The notes under the pieces: model-generated
Told to the model about the DNA's origin: nothing
The model's input: only the letters and a program-made list of their open reading frames with translations
Databases searched by the model: none
Program-made: the position numbers and the translations under genes
Source: Odobenus rosmarus divergens
Taxonomy: Eukaryota; Chordata; Mammalia; Carnivora; Odobenidae
Length of the DNA stretch: 64,000 nucleotides
Assembly: GCF_000321225.1 (NCBI RefSeq)
Contig: NW_004450302.1
Coordinates: 4,776,328 to 4,840,327, forward strand
Direction of reading: 5' to 3'
Part shown: piece after piece, positions 37,301 through 49,300 of the stretch
How the letters are laid out: the number at the start of each line of letters is the position of its first letter
Position numbering within the stretch: the stretch's first letter is position 1

Positions 37301-40300
37301 GTTTGTTGAAATGTGAGTACCAACAAAGGGGTTAGGGGGTGCGGTGCCCCTCCCTCCACTCTGCCCCTGGCCCTATCTCCTGCTACCTGTGGGGGGCACC
37401 TGGAGCGAGGGGAGGGGGTGGGGAGGGGCTGGGGCTGGTACGGGGGGACAGATCCAGAGCTCCCTGTGCCGGGGGAGGTGGGGCAGGACCTCAGGACCCA
37501 TGGCGATGGCGAGGAGATACTGGCCTCTGGGCAGTGGTGGGTGGTGCAGTTCTCCACGTCCCACATCCTCAACGCCCACGCCCCACGCCCCCTGCTTGAC
37601 TCTGGGGTAGGGGCCCCATCCGGGCTCTCCCAGTGGATGTCCGAAGCTGAGCAGGTGCACCACCCCAGCAGCCACGCCAGCACCCCTGCTCCATCCACCC
37701 CGCCCCTCCTTGCAGTCTGCCTTCTCAGTGGCGGAGCCTCTCCAGATGGAATTCTTTTGGCAGGAGGCACTTGTGGCCCTGCCTGACCAGCTGGCTCCCC
37801 TTCTGGGGTCTGGAGCTATCTCAGGTGCTGCCCAGGCCGAGGCGCGGGTAGGAGTGGACGGCTGTTCTGATGACAGGCTGCCTGCCCCTCCCTATGACTC
37901 CGTCTCCCTGCCCCTGTGACCCTGAGGAGCTGGCCCAGTGGCTCATCTTCCTCAAGTGCCCTGGGCCCAGAGTTTGGGGCTGGACACTCAGGACCAGCCA
38001 CCCGTGCTCAGGGCATCCCATTCATAGGCGGAGCGAGGGTTGGAGCCGAGGGGGAGCAAGCTGCTTAGAGGGGGCCCTGCCCAGCCCACCTGGTCCGGCC
38101 AGTGACCAATGTCGTGTTTCGTTCTTTTAGATCTAATGCTGGACGATGTAATTGCTTCCGGCAGCTCATCCAGCGCGGCGCCAGGTACTGCGTCTGGGGT
38201 TGTGGGTTCCAGGGCGAGGCCCGGGGGCAGTCAGGCCCTACCTGCCCCCAGGCCCGCCTCATGCGTGCCGCGATGTCCTCTCTGCTCCCCCCTCCTTGGC
38301 TCATTGATTCCATCTTCTTGGGGTGAGGGAGTGAGGGTCCCTGGGGCGCCGGGCTCTGCGTCATCCTCTAGGCCTGTGCCACGCCGGACTGGAAGGGGAG
38401 GGTCTTGCACGTTCCTTCCTCCCACACCTTTTGGAGGACGCACCTTCTCCCTGCAGGGCTTCCAAGGGCCCAGCTGCCCAGCCCCCTGTGGCCCGTTCCC
38501 ACTCCTGCTCCGTCCCCGTGTCACACCGTTAGATTATTAGAGCTGCAAATCTCACCCGTCTCCTTTTGTCTGAAGGGGAGACTTTGATCCAAACAAGCGG
38601 GATGAGAGGAGCAGAGAGGGAAAGGATTTGTTTTAAAAATGTAACAATGAATAATTGAACAGACTCATTAATAGTCAAGTAATCGCGGTGGCCACGTCAT
38701 CGCTACAAACAGCAGGATTGGGAATCGAAGGCCTGAGTTAGCCACAAGCTTCTCCCCCCAAGAAAGCCAAAGATTTGGGGGTGAGTTGGGTCCTTGTCTT
38801 TGAGAGCCGTGTCCCTGGGAAGGCTCTGGTCCTGCTCGCCCTCCCCCGGTCCTCAGGCCACTGCTTCCCCAACACGGCCCCCGGGCAGAGGGTCAGAGGC
38901 TCGGGGGTGCCTGGGACAGGGCTGTGGAGCCTCGTTCCACCCTCTGATGTCTTTGCCCGGTGGTTCCCAATCTGTTCATCCCCAAGGGCACCCCTTATCA
39001 TCTCCTCCAGCAGACCCCATGTTCTAGGAGCCTGCCTTTGAAGTTAGGTGCACCTCAGTAATGACTTTGTTTCACTGCTTTTGCTAATCAAAGGCACATC
39101 TAATTGCTCACCAGAGCTTCTGAGCTGTGGAAGGTTTCACACGGAACAACAGCAAAGAAAGACCCTTTTGCCATTAAGCTGGTCTGTGGGGTCTTAACGT
39201 AGGTCTAGGTATGCGTTCTTTTAAGCTTTTAGAAGTATTGAAAAGGACATAAGGACCCCCATGTGGCTGCCTTCTTGGGCTGCGGAGCACTTGGGACTTC
39301 AGGCTGGGAACCACTGGGCTGCACCTTTTCCCACTATTCTGCACTCCCCCAGAAGCCAGACTCTGGCGGACGCTGCCCTCTAGGTGTGGGGCTGCCTGAT
39401 CTGTGGGGGCTCAGGGAATCCCCGAGCCTTGATTTGGGAGGTCATCCCTGAGGATTGATGTCTCCTGTCCCCATGGTGCCGAGCTCTGGTGTTTGGCACT
39501 GAGAGACCATCTATCTGTCTGGGGGTTCAGGAGGTTCCGGCAGGTTCGTGTCTGTCTTGCCTGGGTCCCACGTCTCTGTGTCAGGCTGTACGCAAATTCC
39601 TGATGTGTTAGGGGGGCGGGGAGGGGAGGAGGAAGTAGCTTCAGCTTTTCCCTTATGGGGTCACCTGATCTGAAGACTGGAGTGTCCACACTTGCTCATT
39701 TACCCCGATACTACCCTAGCGTAGGGCTAGTCCACAGAAGCTTCTTCACCAGGAATTAACACACTCAGTTTCTCTTGGCCCCAAGGTCTCCTCCCAAGAC
39801 ACCCACTCGATGCCCCACATCTGTGTTATCCTCACGCTGCACCCCCATTCTGGGCACATTCCACCATGCTCCCGTTGGCACCTACAGGCACGTCCCCTGA
39901 TGACAATAGTGTGTCTTACCTTTCCAGCTGGTGATGAAGACTCAGAGACCCCTCGCAGGGGCTTGGACCACTCCCAGAACCCTCTTTCCCAAACCTGGTG
40001 CTCTGTGTGGTCTCTAGTAGAGCTTTTCACACTGCTGTGTGCCTAAGAACCACCTGAAGGACATATTAAAACACAGATTCCTGAGCACCGCCCTAGAAAT
40101 TCTCCTGGAGTGTCTAGGGGAGGACCTGAACATCTGCATTTCCAATCCGTTGCCAGGGGATGGTGATGATGATGCGTGGTCTACCCAGCTGTGTGATGGG
40201 TATGAAGTCGCACCCCCTAGTCTGGGGCAGCTAGAATGAACCCCCTACCCCCACCCCGTGCACCACACCTCCCGGCCAGCTCTACTCCCACTCGGTACTG

Positions 40301-43300
40301 CTCCCAGTGGAGGGGGCCAGCCAGACCCCGGGGAAAGAGAGAAGCAAAGACTCACTGATTATCAGGGGAATGGGCCTGACAGGACACCTGGGTCCAGCCC
40401 AGCTTCCAGGCGAAGGGAGGGACCGGGGTCACTGGCTGATCAGGTGCGCTCCTGTCGGCCCCCTGTGGCGCTTACGTCCCCCTCACCCTCTCTCACTCCA
40501 CCGGGACCCCGTGATCAGGCCTGGCCACGGCAGCTGAAGGTGTGGCCTCTGCCAAGGGGGCCTGCGTCCCTGGGAGCGACCCCTGCCTTCCGCCTATTCC
40601 TTGCCACTCTTCTTTGCAAACCCTCTGCCCTGGCTGTGCCTTGGGCTCCACTAACTGCCTGCGCCTGTTGTCCTCACTCACAGCTGTGCGGTCCCCTCTC
40701 CTCTCCCGGCTCCTGCCCTGGCTGGGGGCTGGGCAGTCCTGGGGGTGCCCCTCCCCCGACTCTCCAGCTCTGCCGAAGGCAGGTCCTACTGGTGGGTGGC
40801 GGGGAGATGGGCTATGGCCGGAGCCCTCGGAGGAGCAGCCCCGTCCAAGGCTACTCCGGGAGGTCTCGACTTCTCTGAGCTCAGGGGCTTGCCTGGAGAA
40901 CCCAGGCCTGGGGAGCCACAGGGGGGTGGCATCATCCAAAGCCTAAGAGCGAGAGCCTTTGGGCAAATTCTCCGAAGGGCCTCTCTGGGGCGAGGCCGCA
41001 AGGCCGCAAGGACCGCAAGGCCTCGTGTCTAAACCCACCAGGTGGCTGGCGGGAGATGCGGGCTGGGAGTTCCGGTCCTGGCTCCGGCACGGCCTCACAA
41101 TGTGCGGACGAGTCCCTTGTGCGGGGCCTCAGTTCCCTCCCCGTGTAAAACAAAGGGGTTGGCCAAGGGCATGCCGATCAGACTGGCGCTGGGACCCTTG
41201 GGATTTCTGGCAGCCTCGGCACCCGCTGGTCGGGTGGGGGCCGGGGCTGGAGGGGCAGACCTCAGGGGCCCAGCACCTGTCACTCTGAGCAACGTGCCCT
41301 ACCTCTGCCCTGTCGCCCCCTTTGCTCCGGGCTGCCTGGAGGAGGGTCGCAGGCTAATCCCAGCCCGCCTGCCTTCAGACAGCTAGAGCGAGGCCAGAAG
41401 ACAGAGGTGGTAGCAGCAGCTCCCTTTGGCCTGGGGCCCGCCTACACAGTCAGACTAGGGGGACAGGGAAGGGGGGGGGCTCTCCCCACCCCTCCTCTGC
41501 ATTATCTCAGCTAATAACGGGGCTAATAAGGAGCCACTTTTTCTAACCTAATTGTATTCAAGCATTTTAGTTAATTCTCCATTCATATTTTAGCATAATG
41601 GGATCGGGTGCTCTCAGCACTTACGGAGATTAATGCAGAGACAGTGTTCAGCTGCTAAGGCAACGCAGGGCGACTAGCGCCCTCTGGCTCTCGTGGGTAC
41701 TGAAGGAAGGAAGGAAGAGACCCGGCTCGCCTGGTCCGCCCTCCACAATCGCAGTGTGGATGACCCGTGGCCTCATGCTGTCCCCTTTCCCGAGCCTCTC
41801 TACCTGCCCCCGCCCTGGGGAGCAGAGGGCCATCTGAGCTAACAAAGCCAGAGTTGGCTGGCCCAGCTCTGAAAACAAAATGATGGCCTAACGCACTCCA
41901 TGGTGCACCAGAACATTCGGGACTTTCTGCCTCTTGGTTATCCATACATCAAGGCCGATGCTGGAGAGTGGCATCCGGTGAGGCTGCACATGCAGTTCTC
42001 GGGCGCTCTTCTTCCTTCGGCCTTCGGTGGGGGCCCACCCCAGGCCACTCCCTGCCTCGGTTTACCTCTCTGTTCCATAGTCCTCTGCATGGGGAAGGAC
42101 ACTTATATCTGAGCTGGCCTGGACCCGAAGCTTCCTGCTGCCCCTGAGCCAGCCACCCCTGGCACGGGCCTCAGAGGCGGCAGCCCTTGCTGGCTGGCTT
42201 CTGCCCTAGCCTTTCCGAGGGAGAAGGGCTGTCTGGGACCTGAGGCTGCCCCAAGCCTCCCCGTGGGGAGCCTCTTCTTTCTTTGTGGCAATCTGTCAAC
42301 CGCCTCCAGTTGACATCCATCCCCAACTTGGCCTGGCCTTTCCTCAGCACCCGGAGGAGGGGCCCCCTGCCATCTCCTGCCCCCAGATTCATTCTGCCTG
42401 CTTAGCAGCCCAACCTTCTGGCCCCATGATTTTATAACTAAGTGGTTCACTAATTACAAGAGAAATATGCCTCTGACAGATCTCAGACAGTGCTTCCAGC
42501 CTAGCCTGTAGTCTGACGCTGCCCTGACACCCAGGAGCAGGCGGGGCATGGCCTCATTAGAAACTGGGTGAGTCCTTCAGGTGGAGCCCCACCCCCCCAG
42601 ATGAGTCTGGGAAGCGCAGAGCCCTGTGGCCTCCCCTCTGCACCCCGCCCCCCCACCCCATGAGGGCCCTCCGGAGGCCCTCAGTGTGGGTCAGTGCGGC
42701 CAGCCAAGAAGATGTCCACAATCTCCGGTGTTATCCCCAAATCCCAGCTCTGGGTAATCTGCTCTGCTCCCCGCGAGCGGCTGAGCGTGGTAAAGGAGCA
42801 AGGACCTTTGCCTCTCTGTTGGTGGAGCTTCCTCTGAGCCTGATAAGACCGGCTGTTTTCCATCTTATTGATCTGGACTTACTGAGGGACACCAAGTCAA
42901 GGGCATTATGAGGGGCTGGTGGATTTTGGAGGCTGCCTTGGGGACGGGGCTCACCTGGTGTCTAATGTGGGTAGGGAGCTCTGCATGTCCTGACCCCTTC
43001 TGCACCCAACTGTAGCCAGTAGAACAGATGCTTGGAGGGCAGACGCCGAGGGAGCCCCCCGGCCCCCCCCCCAAAGAAAGGCAGTGTGTGGAGGGTGAGG
43101 ATGCAAGAGGACACTGGAATGTTGCGGCTCTGGCATTAGAGGCTGGCGGCTATGAGGGACTTGGGTGGCGGGGGCGCCGTGGGCAGGGGCCCGATGGCTG
43201 CTCTGCTCTCCCCCCTGCCCCACCAGAGGCCCAGTGCAAGCCCTACTACTCAGACTACTCCCGCTTCCGGCTCCTCGTCCACCACTTGTGTACCAGCCAT

Positions 43301-46300
43301 TATCTGGACCTCTTCATCACGGGTGTCATTGGGCTGAATGTGGTCACCATGGCCATGGAGCACTACCAGCAGCCCCAGGTAGGAGCGAGTGACCGGCCCT
43401 CCAGGCCCTGTGTCCAGCCGTGGGGCTGCAGGGTGAAGCTAACCCCACCTGTGCTGGGGTACGTCGGGCAACTCCTGGGCACTCTACGGGAGTTCCTTGT
43501 GTACACCTTGCGGCGACTCTTGGAAGTGGGTATCATCTTAGCTTTACGGATGAGGACACTGAGGCTCAGAGAGGTTCCATGACTAGACCAAGGTCATATA
43601 GCTAGGAAGTGGAGGACCTGACTTCTTCACCCAGCAAATATTTATTGAGTGCCTGCCATGGGCTTCTTTACCGTTTGAGGGTAAAGAAGGCAGACCAGTG
43701 AAGACCAGTGTCTGCCCTTTCAGGGTTTCGACTCTAGTGAATGTCCATCTCCAAACTCACCAACGATCTTGCCGCTCCTCAGATCAGCCACCGTCACTCT
43801 CCTCCAGGCCTCAGGCTCCCCATCTGTAAAATGGGGGTGTTAAATTAGTAATGCACAAGGCCCTTTCCAGGCTGTAGCCTTCTGTGCCTTCCAGCACATT
43901 CTCATGGGGTCTCGTCCCCATCCGTCAAGGAGAGAGATCCTTTAGCACAAAGTTCGGATTCATGCCTAAGGACCCTCTTCTATCCTGGTGTGGTGACCAA
44001 TGGCCGACCATCATGGCAGGGACAGAAAAGAAAGGTCCCCTTAGACTCCCCTGTCTCCAGATCCGGGATTGTGATGGAGCGGGAGGGGCAGGCATCCCCC
44101 CTGGGCCTTAGGAGACCCTGCATAGACTGCCCCCCATCCCTGCCAGATCCTGGATGAGGCCTTGAAGATCTGCAACTACATCTTCACCGTCATCTTTGTC
44201 TTGGAGTCAGTTTTTAAACTCGTGGCCTTTGGCTTCCGTCGGTTCTTCCAGGACAGGTAACAGAGCGGTGGGGTGTGGGAGAGTGGGGGGAAAGGACATG
44301 TCTCCCAGGGAAAGGCCTGAAAAACCTTTCTGGACTCCTGAGGTTCAGCCTCCACTCTAGGACCCACCAAGGGCTGATAGCAAGGGGGAGTGGGGGGGCA
44401 TCCAGGGCCTGGGGGAACAACAGGCAGCTGGAAATCGATGTGGCCCAGACTGGGGCTTAAGAGCACAGAGCCTGGAGCCAGACTGCCCGGACCAGATTTG
44501 GATCCTGGCGCCACCGCTTAGAAGCTGGTGACCTAGGGCAAGTTACTAAACTTCTCTGTATGTTGGTTTCCTTATCTATAAAAGGAGAAACAATACTGTG
44601 AAGATTATGAGTTCCTATTTGTAAAGCCTTTAAAACAGTGCTTGGCATCTAGTAAACAGCATATAAGTGCCAAATTTAAAAAAAAAAAAAAAAAAGAATG
44701 AATACAAATGAAAAGCAGAGGTCCTTGAGCTCAAGTCTTAGTCCGACCTGTGCCTTTGTGACCCGAGTCAAGCCATGCCTTCTCCGCAGGATGGAGAGGC
44801 GGGACTGGCTGACCTCCACCCTCCTTTCTGTAGTCACTTGGGTAGCCACGCCTGCCCCCTCCTCTGCCGTGCTCCCCCCGTCAGGGAGCTGTGTCCTCTT
44901 TCCAGGTGGAACCAGCTGGACTTGGCCATCGTGCTGCTGTCCATCATGGGCATCACACTGGAGGAGATCGAGGTCAATGCCTCGCTGCCCATCAACCCCA
45001 CCATCATCCGCATCATGAGGGTGCTGCGCATTGCCCGAGGTCAGTGCCCGGCTACTCGCCCACCACCCACCTGCCCAGGGTGACTGGCCCAGGGGGGAAA
45101 CGGCCGGGGGTGGCCCTGCGGCTGGCCAGGGACTTCACGCACGTGTGTTCCCACGGGTCTCTCTCCCGGCCCCAGCCTCTGCCAAAGGGGAGGGCTGGGG
45201 GCTGGGCCGAGGGCAGGGGTGGAGCCGGCGGAGGGCGGGGGGGCTCACCGCTCTGTCCTGTTCTGCAGTGCTAAAGCTACTGAAGATGGCTGTGGGCATG
45301 CGGGCGCTGCTGGACACGGTCATGCAGGCCCTGCCCCAGGTAGCTGGAGGGGGCGTGGGGGGGAGGGGCCCTCTTGGGGGGAGGGGGTGCTTTCTGGAGG
45401 GACGGGCAGTAGGGAACTCAGGGAAGCTGGCTGGGAGACCCAGTGCCACCTTTCCCATTTCTTTTCCTCTCTTCCAGGTGGGGAACCTGGGACTTCTCTT
45501 CATGTTGTTGTTTTTCATCTTTGCAGCTCTGGGTGTGGAACTCTTTGGAGACCTGGGTGAGTCGGGGTGGGGAGGGTAGAGGAGCCAGGGCTTGAGGCCC
45601 AGGGGCTCCCGCACTAACTCGGGCCTCTCTCTCCTGCCCTCCTCCTCTAGAGTGTGACGAGACGCACCCCTGCGAGGGCCTGGGCCGGCATGCCACCTTT
45701 CGGAACTTTGGCATGGCCTTCCTGACCCTCTTCCGAGTCTCCACGGGTGACAACTGGAACGGCATCATGAAGGTGAGCGCCCACGGCCGCGGGGGCCCTG
45801 CCAGGGCTGGCCCTGGCCCCGGGGAGGCAGGCCCACTCCTTGGGCCCAGATTCCTGGGCAAGATGAGTGGCTGTGAATAAAAGCAAGGGATTCCCCTATG
45901 CAGGAACACTCCAGAACTCCCGCTCCCCAGGACAGTGTGTAATGCTTTTGCTGCCCGCAGGACACCCTCCGGGACTGTGACCAGGAATCCACCTGCTACA
46001 ATACGGTCATCTCCCCCATCTACTTCGTGTCCTTCGTGCTGACGGCCCAGTTTGTGCTGGTCAACGTGGTGATCGCCGTGCTGATGAAGCATTTGGAGGA
46101 AAGCAACAAGGAGGCCAAAGAGGAGGCTGAGCTGGAGGCTGAGCTGGAGCTGGAGATGAAGACGCTCAGCCCACAGCCCCACTCGCCGCTGGGCAGCCCC
46201 TTCCTCTGGCCGGGGGTCGAGGGCCCCGACAGCCCTGACAGCCCCAAGGCTGGGGTCCCGCACACTGCGGCCCATGCTGGAGCAGCCTCACGCTTCTCCC

Positions 46301-49300
46301 TGGAGCACCCCACGGTGAGCAGAGGGCCACCCCTGCCGAGAGGGGCGTGGGACCTGTGGCCAGTGGCCGGGTGGGTGGTGTACAGGGAGCGGGCGGCGTG
46401 GTAGACCCCAGGGCCCCGCCTGGATCCTTCTGCCCCTCCTGCCTGGATGCTGAGGGCTGAGCAGTCCCCCGCCCGTCCCCGGAGATGGCTCCCTGCCCTC
46501 GAAGCACAGGGGCCACCCCAGCAAGCCACGGGCACGTGTGCTGGCTCATCCACGCCCTGCGCCGCCAGCCCAGTCGGCCTCCCCTTCTTGGCTCTTAGGT
46601 TCAAGGCTAAGTTTTCTGTTTCCTTCCTGTTTCTTTCTTACCCTTGCCCGGTTACCAAACCTCTTTCCTTCCTGCCCTTCAACCTGCCTGATTCCATCTC
46701 TCAATCCTTTCCTTACCTTCGCTTTCCCTCTCCCTCCCTCCCTCCCTGTGAGCTCTTCTCATCTCTTGCTCCCCTTCTCCTCCCTCCCACATCTCTCTCT
46801 CCTCTGTCCTCTCTCCTCCTCCTTCTCTTGTGTCTTTGTTGCTGGTGTGTGTGTGTGTGTGTGCGCGTGCGTGTGTGCGTGCGCGCGTGTGACCTCCTCT
46901 TTCTCCCTCTGTGTCTCTTTGTCAATCCCCTGCCACCACGACACTTCCCGCCGTTGCCCCTCTGAACCCCGCTCCCCTGACTCTCCGGCTCCCCTCCTGG
47001 GCTGGTCCTCCCCAGGACAGACAGCTGTTTGACACCATATCCCTGCTGATCCAGGGCTCCCTGGAAGGGGAGCTGAAGCTGATGGACGAGCTGGCAGGCC
47101 CCCGGGGCCAGCCCTCTGCCTTCCCTCCCGCCCGCAGCCTGGGCGGCTCCGACCCACAGGTTACTGTGCCCCGTGCTGTGCCGGGCTGTGCCATGCTGCG
47201 CCGCGCTTCTGGGGAGGCGGGGGGTGTCTCCTGCCCACTGGGTACCTGGAGAAAGAACAGCCTCAGGGCCTCAGTTGAGCTTTGGGCTTGGCAGGAGGCA
47301 GCCGGGGATTCTTACAAGCGGAGATCAACCCTTGGAACACATACTTGGAAGGTGGGGACACTGAGATTGCAATTCCAGGGAAGAAGGACAGATGGAGGAG
47401 GGGTTTACAGAGGGCGTTTGTCAGAAAGAACCTGGACAAGAAGGGGGGGGGCGCAGAAGACAAGTTGGCAGTAGGACCTTAGTGGGCGGAGGGAGTGAGG
47501 CGCCAAATCCAGGGGAGAAGGGCTTTTGGGGATAGTGCAGGTGGCCATGGAGGGCTATGTCTTAGGCCACCATCTGCTTCTTCCCTCTGTCCAGCGCCCA
47601 TCCCCAAAGCCTCTGTTCGGTGGCTTTTTTAGCCATGGAGCCCACTAGACATGATGAGTGCTCTCAGCAGCCAGTGCTTTCTGACCTGGTCCTGGGAGGA
47701 AATGGAAGGTTCCAGCTGAGAGTGGATTCTGGGGACCTCGCTGTGAAATAAGACCAGGTGTCCCCCATAAGCCCAGTCTCTTTCCACAGCTCTGCGTGTT
47801 TTTCTCTCCCAGTCCCATCTAAACACGGCTCTTCGGCTTCCTGGGGTTCTCCTACCAACCTCTTCCCCCCTTGTGACCCCCTCTGTTTAGCAGAGCGCCC
47901 TGCCATCTCTCCTGGGTCAGGCGCTGCGGGGAAGCCCCTAGTAGGCCTGGAGTGGAGGCAAGAAAACAGGTGTTAGTGGGAGATAGAAAAGCCTGCTGTT
48001 CCACAGGCCCTGTTGGGTGGAGGGGAAGGAAGGCAGCTTCCCAATACCTGGGACACCTGTAGCCTGTTCCAAAGAAACAGACAGTTATCCTCACATAGGA
48101 AGGGACCCTGCCTCTAGGGTTCCTGACCTCTTGAATCCCCTCTTGGAATTCAGTCTCAGATGGGCTGTAGGGACTTCAACCTGGCAATGACCTAGAATGA
48201 TCCGTGAGAGAGCACATCCCTTACCGAGGCCTCCCATCCTGAAGGAGGCTCATGGCGGTGGGGGGGGGGGCGCGGGGAGAGGGGGAGGTGCAGGGAGAGA
48301 AGAGGACATGATGGGCTGATCAGGCAGATGGCTCATCTGGGAGGGATGGCCCTCCCCTCCCCCGGGGTGCTGTAGGCACTGAAATCCCCCCCGCAGATCC
48401 CTGGTGAGCCAGCCAGTTTGCGTGGTGGCCCACCCCAGTGCACTCAATTCAGAATGGCGGCAGGAGGAGAGCATCTCCCAGAAGCCAAGCTAAAGAGGGC
48501 GGGCAAGCTGCCGGCGGGCGGAGGAGGGCCCAGGAGGGGAGAAGCCAGAATCTGGGGGCAGGCCAAGTCCTGCCAGGCTTTTGGAAGCAGACAGAATAGG
48601 CAGAAAACAGTCATCAGATTGGCGGCTTTGTCCCCAGCGCCCCCCACGCTGCTCTGTCTGTGCGGATAGTAGAGAGGTGCTTTGCTGGCCTTTCTTCATT
48701 TTTTTTCTTTCTGGTCTCATCTTTCTGAGAGTTGAAAGCGCTCCCTGCTCCCCGCTTCCTCCCTGGGTGGTGGTAGTGTGGGAGGGGGCCGTTCAGGTTC
48801 TTGGGGTATCTTTAGAATAAGTTTCTGCTTCTGCTTTGTCGGGGTTCGGGGTTCGCTCTCTTTGGTGCCTGCCGCAGCGTCTCAGATCAGAGGAGGGGCT
48901 TGAAAGGGGGGGAGGTGCTGTCAGTTGACTTGGGAGAGGGGTGGGGAGAGGGAAGAGAGGCTTTTTCCCCATGCTTCCTGGTAAGGGGGAAGGGGGGGCT
49001 GTGTGTGCACACGCGCGCGTGTGTGTGTGTGCGCGCGCGTGCGTGCACGCACAAGCATGTGCGCTGTCCTGGTTTCTTATGCCTGATCATCTCTCTCCCT
49101 GTCTAGATCCCTCTAGCTGAGATGGAGGCTCTGTCTCTGACGTCAGAGATTGTGTCTGAACCATCCTGCTCTCTAGCTCTGACGGATGACTCTTTGCCTG
49201 ATGACACTCACACACTCTTACTTAGTGCCCTGGAGAGCAATGTACTTACACATGGCCCCTTACTGCTCCCCCAGCCTCCCCAGGGGCTGGGCTGGCTGCA

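Larger units (their letters stand above)
38185..43226 (+). other. CACNA1G: CACNA1G intron 26 (5.0 kb)
   Basis: Contains AT-rich unique islands (38575-38720, 41500-41650, 42415-42490), an hAT MITE (38958-39316), a MER5-like element (40018-40195) and otherwise GC-rich unique sequence. No coding segment recognised. Confidence 0.8.

Noticed and set aside
45418..46275. 285-residue minus-strand open frame
   Set aside because: It is the antisense shadow of CACNA1G exons 31-33 and the introns between them.
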